NCBI RefSeq assembly: GCF_041346945.1
Contig: NZ_CP166850.1
Location: forward strand, 2,852,001-2,916,000
Source of the DNA: Amycolatopsis sp. cg9
Lineage (GTDB): Bacteria > Actinomycetota > Actinomycetes > Mycobacteriales > Pseudonocardiaceae
Direction: 5' to 3'
DNA length: 64,000 bases
Below, piece after piece: positions 54,440-63,147 of this stretch. Position 1 is the stretch's first letter, and the number at the start of each line of letters is the position of its first letter. The notes under the pieces are model-generated. The model saw only the letters and a list, made by a program, of their open reading frames with translations, made no database searches and was not told the DNA's origin. The position numbers and the translations under genes are program-made.

Positions 54440-55515
54440 TAGCAGATCCTCGGCAGCGGGTCCCCGACCAGCAGGTCCACGATCCGGGTGCCGCCGAACG
54501 CGGTGTTCAGCAGCACGAGGCCCGGTGGGTCGTCGGCGATCCGGCCGATCACCGCCGCGGCCGCGCCCAGCGGGTGCCCGCGCAACGCGGCCAGCGCGGC
54601 CGAGGCCTGCGAACCGTCCACGACGACCACGATCCGGCCTTCGCACGCGACGTACAGCGGGTCGATGCCCAGCAGCTCCGACGCGCCGCGGACCTCCTCG
54701 CGCACCGGGACGGCTTTCTCGTCGACGACCACGGCGACTTCCGCAGCCTTCGCGATCTCGTTGAGGATCGTCGCGACCCCGCCGCGGGTCGCGTCGCGCA
54801 TCGCGCGCACGCCGGGCACCGCGGCCAGCAGCCCGGCCACCAGGTCGTGCACCGGCGCGGTGTCGGACTCCAGGTCGGCGTCGATGTCGAGCTCGCCGCG
54901 GGCCAGCATGATCGTGACGCCGTGGTCGCCGATCGGCCCGGAGACGAGGACGGCGTCTCCGGGCTTCACGGTGGCCACGCCCAGGCCGGTGCGCGTGAGC
55001 ACGCCGACCCCGGCGGTGTTGACGTACACGCCGTCGGCTTTCCCGCGCTGGACGACCTTGGTGTCGCCGGTGACGATCTGCACGCCGGCCGCCAGTGCCG
55101 CCGACTTCATCGAGTCGACGATCTTCAGCAGGTCCTCGACCGGGAAGCCCTCTTCGAGGATGAACCCGGCGGTCAGGTAGAGCGGCCGCGCGCCGGACAC
55201 GGCGAGGTCGTTCACGGTGCCGTTGACCGCCAGGTCGCCGATGTTCCCGCCGGGGAAGAACAGCGGCGAGACGACGTAGGAGTCCGTCGTCAGGGCCAGG
55301 CGGGCGTCGCCGATGGTCAGCGTCGCCGCGTCTTCCAGCGGCTCCAGCACGGGGTTGCGGAACGCGTCGAGGAAGACCGCCTCGATCAGCGTGTGCGTCG
55401 ACTTGCCGCCCGCGCCGTGGGACAGCGTGATGCGCTCTTCACGCACCTTCGCGCGCCGGCGCCGCGCCCGCTCGATGCGGTCGAGGACCTGCTGCTCGCG
55501 TTCGGTGGTGGTCAT
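54439..55515 (-). CDS. hypE: HypE, cyanide-ligand synthesis
   Basis: 358 aa AIR-synthase-like fold (ITLSHGAGGKSTHTLIE, GDTKVVQRGKADGVYVNTAG). The C-terminal end PRIC carries the essential terminal Cys that receives carbamoyl from HypF and dehydrates it to cyanide. Coupled to hypD by ATGA. The start is fixed by the overlap; the frame is open far upstream but is antisense to nothing coherent. Confidence 0.95.
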   Translation of the reverse strand: MTTTEREQQVLDRIERARRRRAKVREERITLSHGAGGKSTHTLIEAVFLDAFRNPVLEPLEDAATLTIGDARLALTTDSYVVSPLFFPGGNIGDLAVNGTVNDLAVSGARPLYLTAGFILEEGFPVEDLLKIVDSMKSAALAAGVQIVTGDTKVVQRGKADGVYVNTAGVGVLTRTGLGVATVKPGDAVLVSGPIGDHGVTIMLARGELDIDADLESDTAPVHDLVAGLLAAVPGVRAMRDATRGGVATILNEIAKAAEVAVVVDEKAVPVREEVRGASELLGIDPLYVACEGRIVVVVDGSQASAALAALRGHPLGAAAAVIGRIADDPPGLVLLNTAFGGTRIVDLLVGDPLPRIC

Positions 55516-56639
55516 GCGCGGCTCGCTTCCCGGACGCGTTGCCGGCTGAACCGGCCGAAGTTGTAGTACGCCGCGCAGGCGCCTTCGGGCGAGACCATGC
55601 ACGTCCCGATCGGCGTCTCCGGGGTGCACGCGGTGCCGAACACCTTGCACTCCCACGGCTTCAGCACGCCCTTGAGCACCTCGCCGCACTGGCACGCCTT
55701 GGGGTCGGCGACGCGCAGGCCGGGAATCTCGAAGATCCGCTCGGCGTCGAACTTCGCGTACTTCTCGCGGATCGCCATCGCCGAGTGCGTGATGAACCCG
55801 AGGCCGCGCCACTCGAAGTACGGCCGCAGCTCCATCACTTCGTTGATGGCCTTCAGCGCGACGACGTTCCCGTTCCACGGCACGACGCGGGAGTACTGGT
55901 TCTCCACTTCGGACTTCCCGGCGGAGAGCTGGACCATCAGCAGGTAGATCGACTGCAGGATGTCCAGGGGCTCGAACCCGGCGACCACGACGGGCTTGCC
56001 GTAGTCGCGGGCGATGAACTCGTACGGCCGGCAGCCGATCACCGTCGAGACGTGGCCCGGGCCGATGAAGCCGTCGAGCCGCAGGTCGGGGGAGTCGAGG
56101 ATGGCCTTGATGGCCGGGATGATCGTGACGTGGTTGCCGAACACCGAGAAGTTTTCGATGCCTTCGGCGGCCGCGCGCAGCAGCGTCATCGCGGTGGACG
56201 GCGTCGTGGTCTCGAACCCGATGGCCATGAACACCACGCGCAGGTCCGGGTTCTGCCGCGCGATCTTCAGCGAGTCCAGCGGCGAGTACACCATCCGGAT
56301 GTTGGTGCCTTCGGCGTTCGAGTCGAAGAAGTTCCCGCCGGAGCCGGGCACGCGCATCATGTCGCCGAACGACGTCATGAGCACGCCGGGCTGCCGGGCG
56401 ATGTGGATGGCGTCGTCGACGCGGCCCATCGGGATCACGCACACCGGGCAGCCCGGCCCGTGCACCAGCGTGATGCTCTCGGGCAGGTAGTCCTCGAGGC
56501 CGTGCTTGTAGATGGTGTGCGTGTGCCCGCCGCAGACCTCCATGAACTTGTACTGGCGGCCCGGCTCGCACAGCGACGTGATCTTCGCGGACAGCGCCCG
56601 CGCCTTGTCCGCGTCGCGGAACTCGTCGACGAAACGCAT
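55512..56639 (-). CDS. hypD: HypD iron-scaffold protein
   Basis: 375 aa. Conserved EVCGGHTHTIYKHGL, HGPGCPVCVIP, GFETTTPSTA and C-terminal [4Fe-4S] cysteines (ACQCGEVLKG, WECKVFG, GTCMVSPEGAC). It assembles Fe(CN)2CO with HypC. Follows hypC by 10 nt. Confidence 0.95.
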   Translation of the reverse strand: MRFVDEFRDADKARALSAKITSLCEPGRQYKFMEVCGGHTHTIYKHGLEDYLPESITLVHGPGCPVCVIPMGRVDDAIHIARQPGVLMTSFGDMMRVPGSGGNFFDSNAEGTNIRMVYSPLDSLKIARQNPDLRVVFMAIGFETTTPSTAMTLLRAAAEGIENFSVFGNHVTIIPAIKAILDSPDLRLDGFIGPGHVSTVIGCRPYEFIARDYGKPVVVAGFEPLDILQSIYLLMVQLSAGKSEVENQYSRVVPWNGNVVALKAINEVMELRPYFEWRGLGFITHSAMAIREKYAKFDAERIFEIPGLRVADPKACQCGEVLKGVLKPWECKVFGTACTPETPIGTCMVSPEGACAAYYNFGRFSRQRVREASRA

Positions 56640-56649
56640 GACGACTCCT

Positions 56650-56922
56650 CTAATCGATCCGGGATTCCAGCAGGGCGGCCATCTCGTCCTCGTACGCCTT
56701 GCCGATGCTTTCGAGGAAGTCCAGCGCGGCGGCCGCTTCCGCTTCGTCTATTTTGGACAGCGCGAACCCGACGTGGATGAGGATCCACTCGCCGGGGACG
56801 GGCGGGTCGTCTTCGAGCAGGCCGATGTTGATGAGCCGCTTGACGCCGCTCACCGACACCTTCGCGAGGTCCGGGCGCTCCTCGCTGATCTCGATGACCT
56901 CTCCCGGGATGCCGAGGCACAT
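56650..56922 (-). CDS. hypC: HypC maturation chaperone
   Basis: 90 aa. N-terminal MCLGIPGEVIEI with the essential Cys2, the beta-barrel core, and EWILIHVGFALSKIDEAEA. It carries iron between HypD and the large subunit. A second HypC-like gene lies at the right edge of the window. Confidence 0.95.
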   Translation of the reverse strand: MCLGIPGEVIEISEERPDLAKVSVSGVKRLINIGLLEDDPPVPGEWILIHVGFALSKIDEAEAAAALDFLESIGKAYEDEMAALLESRID

Positions 56923-56926
56923 GGGC

Positions 56927-57415
56927 TCACACCTCCGTGGGTTGCAGTTGCGGGCTGGTGCCCCAGGCCAGTTCGGTCACCGCGCGGACGGCCGCCGGAA
57001 CGGCCGCGGTGACCTGGGGCGACAGCCCGATCCCGCCGTCGAGGCACGCCGGTTCGCAGCCGACGACGAGCACGCGCCCGGCGTCGCCGCCGAGCAGGCG
57101 CAGCAGCCGGAACACGGCGTCCGGCTGCATGCCGTGCGCGTCGATCGCCGACGCCGCCGCCAGGTCCCCGGTGTCGGCCTCGATCAGCGAGAGGGTGCCG
57201 GGCGGCCGGCCGTGCGGGGTCGCGTCGAGCAGGATCGTCGTGTCGTAGCCGCCCATCAGGTCGTAGGCGAGGTGCATGCCGGCGATGCCGTAGTCGGCGA
57301 TCTGCACCCAGGGTGGCAGCTCGGCCTGCTCCAGCTCCTTGATGACTTCGACGCCGAAACCGTCGTCGCCCAGGAAGATGTTCCCGATGCCGGCGACCAG
57401 GACTCGTGGCCTCAT
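56927..57415 (-). CDS. Hydrogenase maturation endopeptidase (HyaD/HupD family)
   Basis: 162 aa. VAGIGNIFLGDDGFGVEVI holds the first nickel-sensing acidic residue, then ADYGIAGMHLAYDL and LLDATPHG. It trims the C-terminal tail of the large subunit after nickel insertion. The start overlaps the upstream gene by ATGA. Its substrate here is the 590-aa large subunit, which ends in a removable tail. Confidence 0.9.
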   Translation of the reverse strand: MRPRVLVAGIGNIFLGDDGFGVEVIKELEQAELPPWVQIADYGIAGMHLAYDLMGGYDTTILLDATPHGRPPGTLSLIEADTGDLAAASAIDAHGMQPDAVFRLLRLLGGDAGRVLVVGCEPACLDGGIGLSPQVTAAVPAAVRAVTELAWGTSPQLQPTEV

Positions 57416-58572
57416 TCCGCGACCTCCAGTGGTTCGATCTCGTCGGGGGAGAAGTACCGGTACCGGCCGTGCGCGTGCTGCAGGTCGGCGCCGGGGTCGT
57501 CGTCGAGCGTCACCGCGACGTGCGTGCCGCCGTCCACATCGGACAGCACGACGCGCACGGTGGCGGTCCGGCCGGCGAGGAACATGTCCTGGGCGTCGGC
57601 CCCGCGCAGGTTCGGCCGCAGCCGCACGCGGGACCCCTCGGTGACGCGCACGCCGGCGACGACCACCGAAGGCTCGACCGGGCGCAGGGACCGGATCGCG
57701 CCGTGCAGCCGGTCGAGCAGTTCCGGTGGCATCGCGTCGACGCGGTCCACGATCGCCGCCGCGCGCGGGTCGGTGGCCCGGGCTTCGCGCTTCTCCTCGT
57801 CGGTCAGCGTCATCGTGCGCAGCGTGAGGATCTCGTCGATTTCGGTGCCGTCGAAGAGCTCCCCGGCGCTTTCGGCGGCGATGGAGGGGTCGTCGTAGAG
57901 GATGATCGGCGACGCGAGCACCACCGTGCTGCGCGCGGTGTCGCCGATCAGCACCGGCCACAGCCGCTCTTGCCGGCAGGCTTCGACCGCCGGTTTCGCC
58001 CACTCCGGCGGGTCCAGCATCGACAGGAAGTGCCCGGTGTCGACGCTCAGCACCAGGTGGGCGGCCAGCAGCGCGTGGCGCAGGGCGTGCTCGCGGACGC
58101 CGTCGGAGAGCCACGACGTCGTGTTGTGCACCGCGAGCCGCAGCCGGGCGCCGCCGAACGGCCCGTCGAGCGGGTCGACGCGGGCGGTCAGGACGCCGGA
58201 CAGCTCGTGCGTCCGCTGCCCGTCGCCCGGCACGGAGAACGGCGCTTCGGCCGGGAGTTCGGACAGCGGCAGCTCGAAGTCGATCTCCTGCTCGGCGGCT
58301 TCGTCCCACGGGGTGTCGTCGACGAGCCGGGTCCGGGCCTGCAGGAACCGCAGCTTGACGCGCAGGACCGTGCGTTCCAGCGGTTCGAGGACGCACTCGG
58401 CGCCGGCGGACGCGTGCTCGCCGATCTCCGCCGACGCGTACGACGGCGGCACCAGCACGCCCCACTGCCAGCGCACGCGGTTCTTCGGCGCCGACGCCCG
58501 GTACGGGTAGAGCAGGTAGCCCTCGTAGAGCACGGCGTCGCCGACCGCGCGGGCCTGGTCGAGGACGTTCAT
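57412..58572 (-). CDS. Hydrogenase-cluster accessory protein of unknown function
   Basis: 386 aa, soluble, no cofactor motif seen. It begins NVLDQARAVGDAVLYEGYLL, has mixed alpha/beta predicted from composition, and ends in a GRYRYFSPDEIEPLEVAE segment. Such a gene recurs in actinobacterial group 1h hydrogenase operons. ATGA overlaps on both sides show strict co-translation with the endopeptidase. Its role may be assembly or stabilisation; unproven. Confidence 0.7.
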   Translation of the reverse strand: MNVLDQARAVGDAVLYEGYLLYPYRASAPKNRVRWQWGVLVPPSYASAEIGEHASAGAECVLEPLERTVLRVKLRFLQARTRLVDDTPWDEAAEQEIDFELPLSELPAEAPFSVPGDGQRTHELSGVLTARVDPLDGPFGGARLRLAVHNTTSWLSDGVREHALRHALLAAHLVLSVDTGHFLSMLDPPEWAKPAVEACRQERLWPVLIGDTARSTVVLASPIILYDDPSIAAESAGELFDGTEIDEILTLRTMTLTDEEKREARATDPRAAAIVDRVDAMPPELLDRLHGAIRSLRPVEPSVVVAGVRVTEGSRVRLRPNLRGADAQDMFLAGRTATVRVVLSDVDGGTHVAVTLDDDPGADLQHAHGRYRYFSPDEIEPLEVAE

Positions 58573-59198
58573 GACCCACCGGCCAACAGCTGCTCGACGG
58601 CGGCTTCCCAGGTCGGGATCGCGTGCCGCGCCTTGTACTTGAGCAGCGCGTCCACCGACTCCCGCGGCAGCTTGATCCACGCGGTGTTCGGGAAGTAGCG
58701 CGCCATCAGCTCGTCCCAGACGGTCACCGGCATCCGGCACTCGGCCTGCGTGTGCCACGGCACCTGCTCGACCCAGAACCCCGGCCCGCCCTTGCCGAAC
58801 ACCGTCCCGCTGAACAGCAGCACCATCGGCACGACACCGTCGGCCAGCGCGTGGAAGTACTTGCCGGCCGCGACCTCGAGGTCGTAGGTGCACGGCACTT
58901 CGACGTCGACCTCGGTGGCGCCGCTGAACCCCGGCACGGTCACCGACACGGAGGTGAACTGGAACGGCTTCAGCGTTTCGCCCCACCGGGAACGCTCGCC
59001 GAAGAGGTGGGTGAGCAGCTCCGACTCGTCGTCGGCGTACCGGCGGCGCTGCGGCTCGATGCGGATCTGGACGCGCAGCACCATCGCGTGGACGGGCTGC
59101 CCGCTCAGCTCGGAGATCCGCAGCTTGAACGCCAGCGTCGGGGACGCGGCGTACTTCAGCGGCCGGACGTCGACGCAGCCGAAGGTCAGCTCAGCCAT
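58569..59198 (-). CDS. DUF6084-like hydrogenase-cluster protein
   Basis: 209 aa, soluble, with an Ig-like beta pattern (LAFKLRISELSGQPVHAMVL, QIRIEPQRRRY, then FTSVSVTVPGFSGATEVDVE). No cysteines set for a cluster. It overlaps its downstream neighbour by ATGA and its upstream one by 8 nt. Its occurrence with group 1h hydrogenases suggests an assembly role; unproven. Confidence 0.7.
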   Translation of the reverse strand: MAELTFGCVDVRPLKYAASPTLAFKLRISELSGQPVHAMVLRVQIRIEPQRRRYADDESELLTHLFGERSRWGETLKPFQFTSVSVTVPGFSGATEVDVEVPCTYDLEVAAGKYFHALADGVVPMVLLFSGTVFGKGGPGFWVEQVPWHTQAECRMPVTVWDELMARYFPNTAWIKLPRESVDALLKYKARHAIPTWEAAVEQLLAGGS

Positions 59199-59796
59199 CG
59201 GTCACGACCTCGCTGCGCTCCCGCAGGCGCGCGAAGAACCCGTCGATGGCCTCGTGCGCTTCGGTACCGCCGTCGAAGCCCCGCCACGTCGAGCGGACGA
59301 TGCCGACCAGCTCGTAGCAGGCGTCGATCGGCACGAGGAAGGCCTCGAAACCCCCGTCGAGCTGGTTCACCAGGAGCGCTTCGACGTCGTCGGCGAGGTC
59401 CGCGAAGGCGAGCAGCTCCTCGCCCGCGCCCAGCGGGAGCAGGGACTCCGTCGCGCCCGCCGGGCTGGGGTAGAACGCGACCGCGCGGCCCTGCACCGAG
59501 TTCCGGAACAGGAACGCCGTCCGGACCGGAATGCCCGCGGATTCCCACAGCGCCCGGCCCGGCCGGAAGCGCGGCACGTACCGGAAGCGCTGCGGGACCG
59601 CCCGGTGCCGCTTCCCGCCCGCTCCGCTGTGGGTGAAGAGCAGGTAGCAGCCCCGGCAGGTGCACAGGATCGTCCGGGACTCGAGGTCGATGACGTGCCC
59701 GTGCTCCGCGCCGACCGGTTCCGCGCACATCTCGCACCGCTCGCCCGGCGCGGCGCGCTGGGCGGGGGCGCGGAACCTGCGCAGGCCGCCGGTCAC
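59191..59796 (-). CDS. DUF5947-like hydrogenase-cluster protein with metal-binding cysteines
   Basis: 201 aa. Near the N-terminus CEMC and CTCRGC, 17-20 residues apart, form a zinc-ribbon or Fe-S-type site. The rest is a mixed fold (AVFYPSPAG region, then DACYELVG). GTG start overlapping the NifU-like stop. It may be a redox or metal-handling partner of the enzyme; inference. Confidence 0.7.
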   Translation of the reverse strand: MTGGLRRFRAPAQRAAPGERCEMCAEPVGAEHGHVIDLESRTILCTCRGCYLLFTHSGAGGKRHRAVPQRFRYVPRFRPGRALWESAGIPVRTAFLFRNSVQGRAVAFYPSPAGATESLLPLGAGEELLAFADLADDVEALLVNQLDGGFEAFLVPIDACYELVGIVRSTWRGFDGGTEAHEAIDGFFARLRERSEVVTDG

Positions 59797-60320
59797 GGGA
59801 CCTCCACCGGGCAGAGGGGGAGCAGGGGCCGCCCGCCGGGACCGGTCTCCGCCGGCCCGGCCCCGTCGGCCACGACCCCGTCGACCACGACGTCGGAGAT
59901 CTCCGGCGCCGCCTCCCGGACCACCCGCTCGATCGCGTACTTCGCGGTGACCGTCGAGGACGGGCAGCCGTCGCAGCTGCCCTGCAGCCGCAGCCGCAGG
60001 ACGCCGTCGTCGATCCCGACGAATTCGACGTCGCCGGCGTGCGAACCCAGGTACGGGCGGACCTTGTCGAGGGCTTCCGCGACCCGCTCGTGGGTCGACC
60101 GCGGGTGCAGGTCGTGCAGCACGAGCAGGCCGCGGACGAGGTCGTCCTCGGCGAGGCGGTCCAGCACAGGCCGGTCGACGACCTCGACGATCCGGGCCAG
60201 GCCGGCACCGTAGAACTCGAGCAGCGTGTGGACGAGGTCCTCGGCGAGCTCGGCGTCGGTGCCGGAAAACCCGCCCAGCAGCTGCTCGATGCGCGCGCCG
60301 ACTTCGTCGACATCGGTCAT
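59793..60320 (-). CDS. NifU-like Fe-S scaffold protein
   Basis: 175 aa. A helical N-terminal part of about 90 residues, then a NifU C-terminal domain with SCDGCPSSTVTAKYAIERVV (CxxC) that can hold a [4Fe-4S] cluster. It directly follows the large subunit gene (TGATG), so it probably supplies clusters to the hydrogenase. The N-terminal part is not part of ordinary NifU. Confidence 0.8.
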   Translation of the reverse strand: MTDVDEVGARIEQLLGGFSGTDAELAEDLVHTLLEFYGAGLARIVEVVDRPVLDRLAEDDLVRGLLVLHDLHPRSTHERVAEALDKVRPYLGSHAGDVEFVGIDDGVLRLRLQGSCDGCPSSTVTAKYAIERVVREAAPEISDVVVDGVVADGAGPAETGPGGRPLLPLCPVEVP

Positions 60321-62092
60321 CAGCCGAACTCCCCGCCGAACGCGTGCGGGGTGTGCAGCCGTTCCAGCACCTTGCCCTTGCCGGTGTACATGTGGACGCC
60401 GCAGGGCAGGCACGGGTCGAAGCTGCGGACCGCGCGCATGATGTCGATGCCCTTGAAGTTCTCCTGCGTGTTCTCCTCGAAGATCGGCGTGTTCTGCACG
60501 GCGTCCTCGTACGGCCCCGGCGTGCCGAAGCTGTCGCGCACGCTGCCGTTCCACGGCGTCGGCGGGTACGGGTGGTAGTTCGCGATCTTGCCGCCCTTGA
60601 TCACCATGTGGTGCGAGAGCACGCCGCGGACGGCTTCGGTGAAGCCGCAGCTCACGCCCTCGTCGGGGACCTTGAACGGCTCCCACGTCTTGGTGTTGCC
60701 CCTGCGGACCTCACCGAGCGCCTGGTCGGCGAAGTGCAGCGCCAACGCGGCCGCGTACGCCTGGAAGTACGTTCGCGCGCGGTTGCGCTCCAGCGCGTTG
60801 CTCCACTTCGGGATCTTCCACTCGAAGGTGACTTCGGGCTTGGTGGCCGTGCGCGGCAGGTTGATCACGACGCTGTGCCCGGTCGACTTCAGGTACGGCG
60901 TGTCGACGAGCCCGGCCAGCGCGGTCACCCACAGCCGGGCGATCGGGCCGCCGCCGGTGTCGAGGGCGAGGTGGTCCTGGCCGTCGAACCAGCGCGGCGA
61001 CATGGTCCACGAGTACTTGCTGTCGAAGTCGCGTTTCGCCGGCCGCGGGATGGTGTGCTGGTTCCACGGGTGGCGCTGGTCGACCGGGTTGCCGAGCGGG
61101 TCCTGCGTGACGAACATCGGCTGGTCGGTCCAGTCCTCGTAGAACGAGCTGCCGAGCAGGATCCGGATGCCGAGGTTGATGTCCAGCAGGCTGGTCGTGA
61201 CGAGCTTGCCGTCGACGACCACGCCGGGCGTCACGAACATCTTGCGGCCCCAGGCCGCCATGTTCTCGTAGGTGAAGTCGCAGTGCTCGGGGTCGTTGAG
61301 GCTGCCCCAGCAGCCGAGCAGGATCCGGCGCCGCCCGACCTCTTCGTAGCCGGGGAGGGCTTCGTAGAAGAAGTCGAAGAGGTCGTCGTGCATCGGCAGG
61401 CAGCGCTTCATGAACTCGACGTAGCGCATCAGCCGGGTCAGGTAGTCGGTGAACAGCTGCACGGTGGCGACCGTGCCGACGCCGCCCGGGTACAAAGTGG
61501 ACGGATGGACGTGCCGTCCTTCCATCAGGCAGAACATCTCCCGCGTGCTGCGCGACACCTGCAGCGCCTCGCGGTAGAACTCGCCCTCGAGCGGGTTGAG
61601 CGAGCGCATGATGTCGCCGATGGTGCGGTAACCGTGGTCGCCGGCGTGCGGTGCTTCGGTGCGGTTGGCCAGCTCCAGGACGCCGGGGTTGGTCTCGGCG
61701 ACCATCCGCTCGCAGTAGTCGACCCCGACCAGGTTCTCCTGGAAGATGTTGTGGTCGAACATGTACTCGGCGGCCTCGCCGAGGTTGATGATCCACTCGC
61801 CGAGGTGCGGCGGGCGGACGCCGTAGGCCATGTTCTGGTTGTAGACCGAGCACGTCGCGTGGTTGTCGCCGCAGATCCCGCAGATCCGGCTGGTGATGAA
61901 GTGCGCGTCCCGCGGGTCCTTGCCCTTCATGAAGATGCTGTAGCCGCGGAAGACCGAGGACGTGCTGTGGCACTCGACGACCTTCTTCTGCGCCCAGTCG
62001 ATCTTCGTGTAGATCCCGAGGCTGCCGACGATCCGGGTGATCGGGTCCCACGCCATCTCGACGAGGCCGGTCTTGTCCTTCATCTCGGTCAT
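60320..62092 (-). CDS. hhyL: [NiFe] hydrogenase large subunit, group 1h
   Basis: 590 aa. L1 motif RICGICGDNHATC (Cys71, Cys74) and L2 motif DPCLPCGVHMY (Cys561, Cys564) bind the Ni-Fe centre. The tail of 23 residues after His567 is the piece removed by the endopeptidase. Motif wording matches the actinobacterial high-affinity group 1h enzymes, which use atmospheric H2 during starvation. The start is set by ATGA overlap with the small subunit. Confidence 0.95.
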   Translation of the reverse strand: MTEMKDKTGLVEMAWDPITRIVGSLGIYTKIDWAQKKVVECHSTSSVFRGYSIFMKGKDPRDAHFITSRICGICGDNHATCSVYNQNMAYGVRPPHLGEWIINLGEAAEYMFDHNIFQENLVGVDYCERMVAETNPGVLELANRTEAPHAGDHGYRTIGDIMRSLNPLEGEFYREALQVSRSTREMFCLMEGRHVHPSTLYPGGVGTVATVQLFTDYLTRLMRYVEFMKRCLPMHDDLFDFFYEALPGYEEVGRRRILLGCWGSLNDPEHCDFTYENMAAWGRKMFVTPGVVVDGKLVTTSLLDINLGIRILLGSSFYEDWTDQPMFVTQDPLGNPVDQRHPWNQHTIPRPAKRDFDSKYSWTMSPRWFDGQDHLALDTGGGPIARLWVTALAGLVDTPYLKSTGHSVVINLPRTATKPEVTFEWKIPKWSNALERNRARTYFQAYAAALALHFADQALGEVRRGNTKTWEPFKVPDEGVSCGFTEAVRGVLSHHMVIKGGKIANYHPYPPTPWNGSVRDSFGTPGPYEDAVQNTPIFEENTQENFKGIDIMRAVRSFDPCLPCGVHMYTGKGKVLERLHTPHAFGGEFG

Positions 62093-63147
62093 GACCGCGC
62101 CCCCGCCTGGTAGCCGGTGTCGAGCTTGCCGCCCTTGTGCCGCCACTTCGGTTCTTTGTCGGCCTTGCGCTCGGTGATCTTCCGCAGCCGGCGGATCACC
62201 GCCCCGTACGCGCCGCTGGCCAGCGACGACACGTGCGCGCCCGGCGGCTCGTCCATGAACGGCATGAACTTGTCCGGGAAGCCCGGCATGGTGCAGCCGA
62301 TGCAGATGCCGCCGACGTTCGGGCAGCCGCCGACGCCGTTGATCCAGCCGCGCTTGGGCACGTTGCACTTGACGACGGGACCCCAGCAGCCCAGCTTCAC
62401 CAGGCACTTGGGGGAGTCGTAGGTGTCGGCGAACTGGCCCTGCTCGTAGTAGCCGCCGCGGTCGCAGCCCTCGTGGACGGTCGCGCCGAAGAGCCACTGC
62501 GGCCGCAGGTGGTCGTCGAGCGGGATCATCGGCGCCTGGCCGGCGGCCTGGTAGAGCAGGTAGGTGATGGTCTCGGACAGGTTGTCCGGGTGGGTCGGGC
62601 AGCCGGGCACGCAGACGATCGGGATGCCGGCCCCGGACTTCCAGTTCCAGCCGAGGTAGTCGGGCACGCCCATCGCGCCGGTCGGGTTGCCCTCCATCGC
62701 GTGGATGCCGCCGTAGGTGGCGCAGGTGCCCGCGGCGAGCACGGCCAGGGCCTTGGGGGCCAGGCGGTCCAGCCACTCGCTGGTCGTCATCGGCTGGCCG
62801 GTGGCCGGGTTGTTCCCGAACCCGCACCAGTAGCCCTCGTCCTTGATCGTCTCGTTCGGGATCGAGCCCTCGACGACCAGGACGAACGGTTCCAGCTCGC
62901 CGCGGTCGGCCTTGTAGAACCATTCGATGAAGGTGTCGGCCCCCTTGTCCGGACCGCACTCGAAGTCGATCAACGGCCAGTGGACCGCGATCTTGGGCAA
63001 GCCGGGCAAAGCGCCGAGGACGATTTCCTCGATGCTCGGTTGCGTGGCGGCGGTCAGCGCGACGGAGTCGCCGTCGCACGAGAGACCGGCGTTGATCCAG
63101 AGGATGTGGATGGGCTGCTCTTCGGTTTGCTCTGCGGCATGCGTCAC
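62089..63147 (-). CDS. hhyS: [NiFe] hydrogenase small subunit, group 1h
   Basis: 352 aa with no Tat signal, so cytoplasmic side. Cluster ligands are visible: Cys24 in GLSCDGDS, GTCATYGG, VPGCPTHPDN, then GCDRGGYYEQ, CLVKLGCWGP and CPNVGGICIGCTMPGFP for the medial and distal clusters. The first pair is Cys-x-x-Asp (Cys24/Asp27), the three-Cys-one-Asp proximal site known from Ralstonia actinobacterial-type hydrogenase. GTG start overlapping the SIS gene stop. Confidence 0.95.
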   Translation of the reverse strand: MTHAAEQTEEQPIHILWINAGLSCDGDSVALTAATQPSIEEIVLGALPGLPKIAVHWPLIDFECGPDKGADTFIEWFYKADRGELEPFVLVVEGSIPNETIKDEGYWCGFGNNPATGQPMTTSEWLDRLAPKALAVLAAGTCATYGGIHAMEGNPTGAMGVPDYLGWNWKSGAGIPIVCVPGCPTHPDNLSETITYLLYQAAGQAPMIPLDDHLRPQWLFGATVHEGCDRGGYYEQGQFADTYDSPKCLVKLGCWGPVVKCNVPKRGWINGVGGCPNVGGICIGCTMPGFPDKFMPFMDEPPGAHVSSLASGAYGAVIRRLRKITERKADKEPKWRHKGGKLDTGYQAGARS

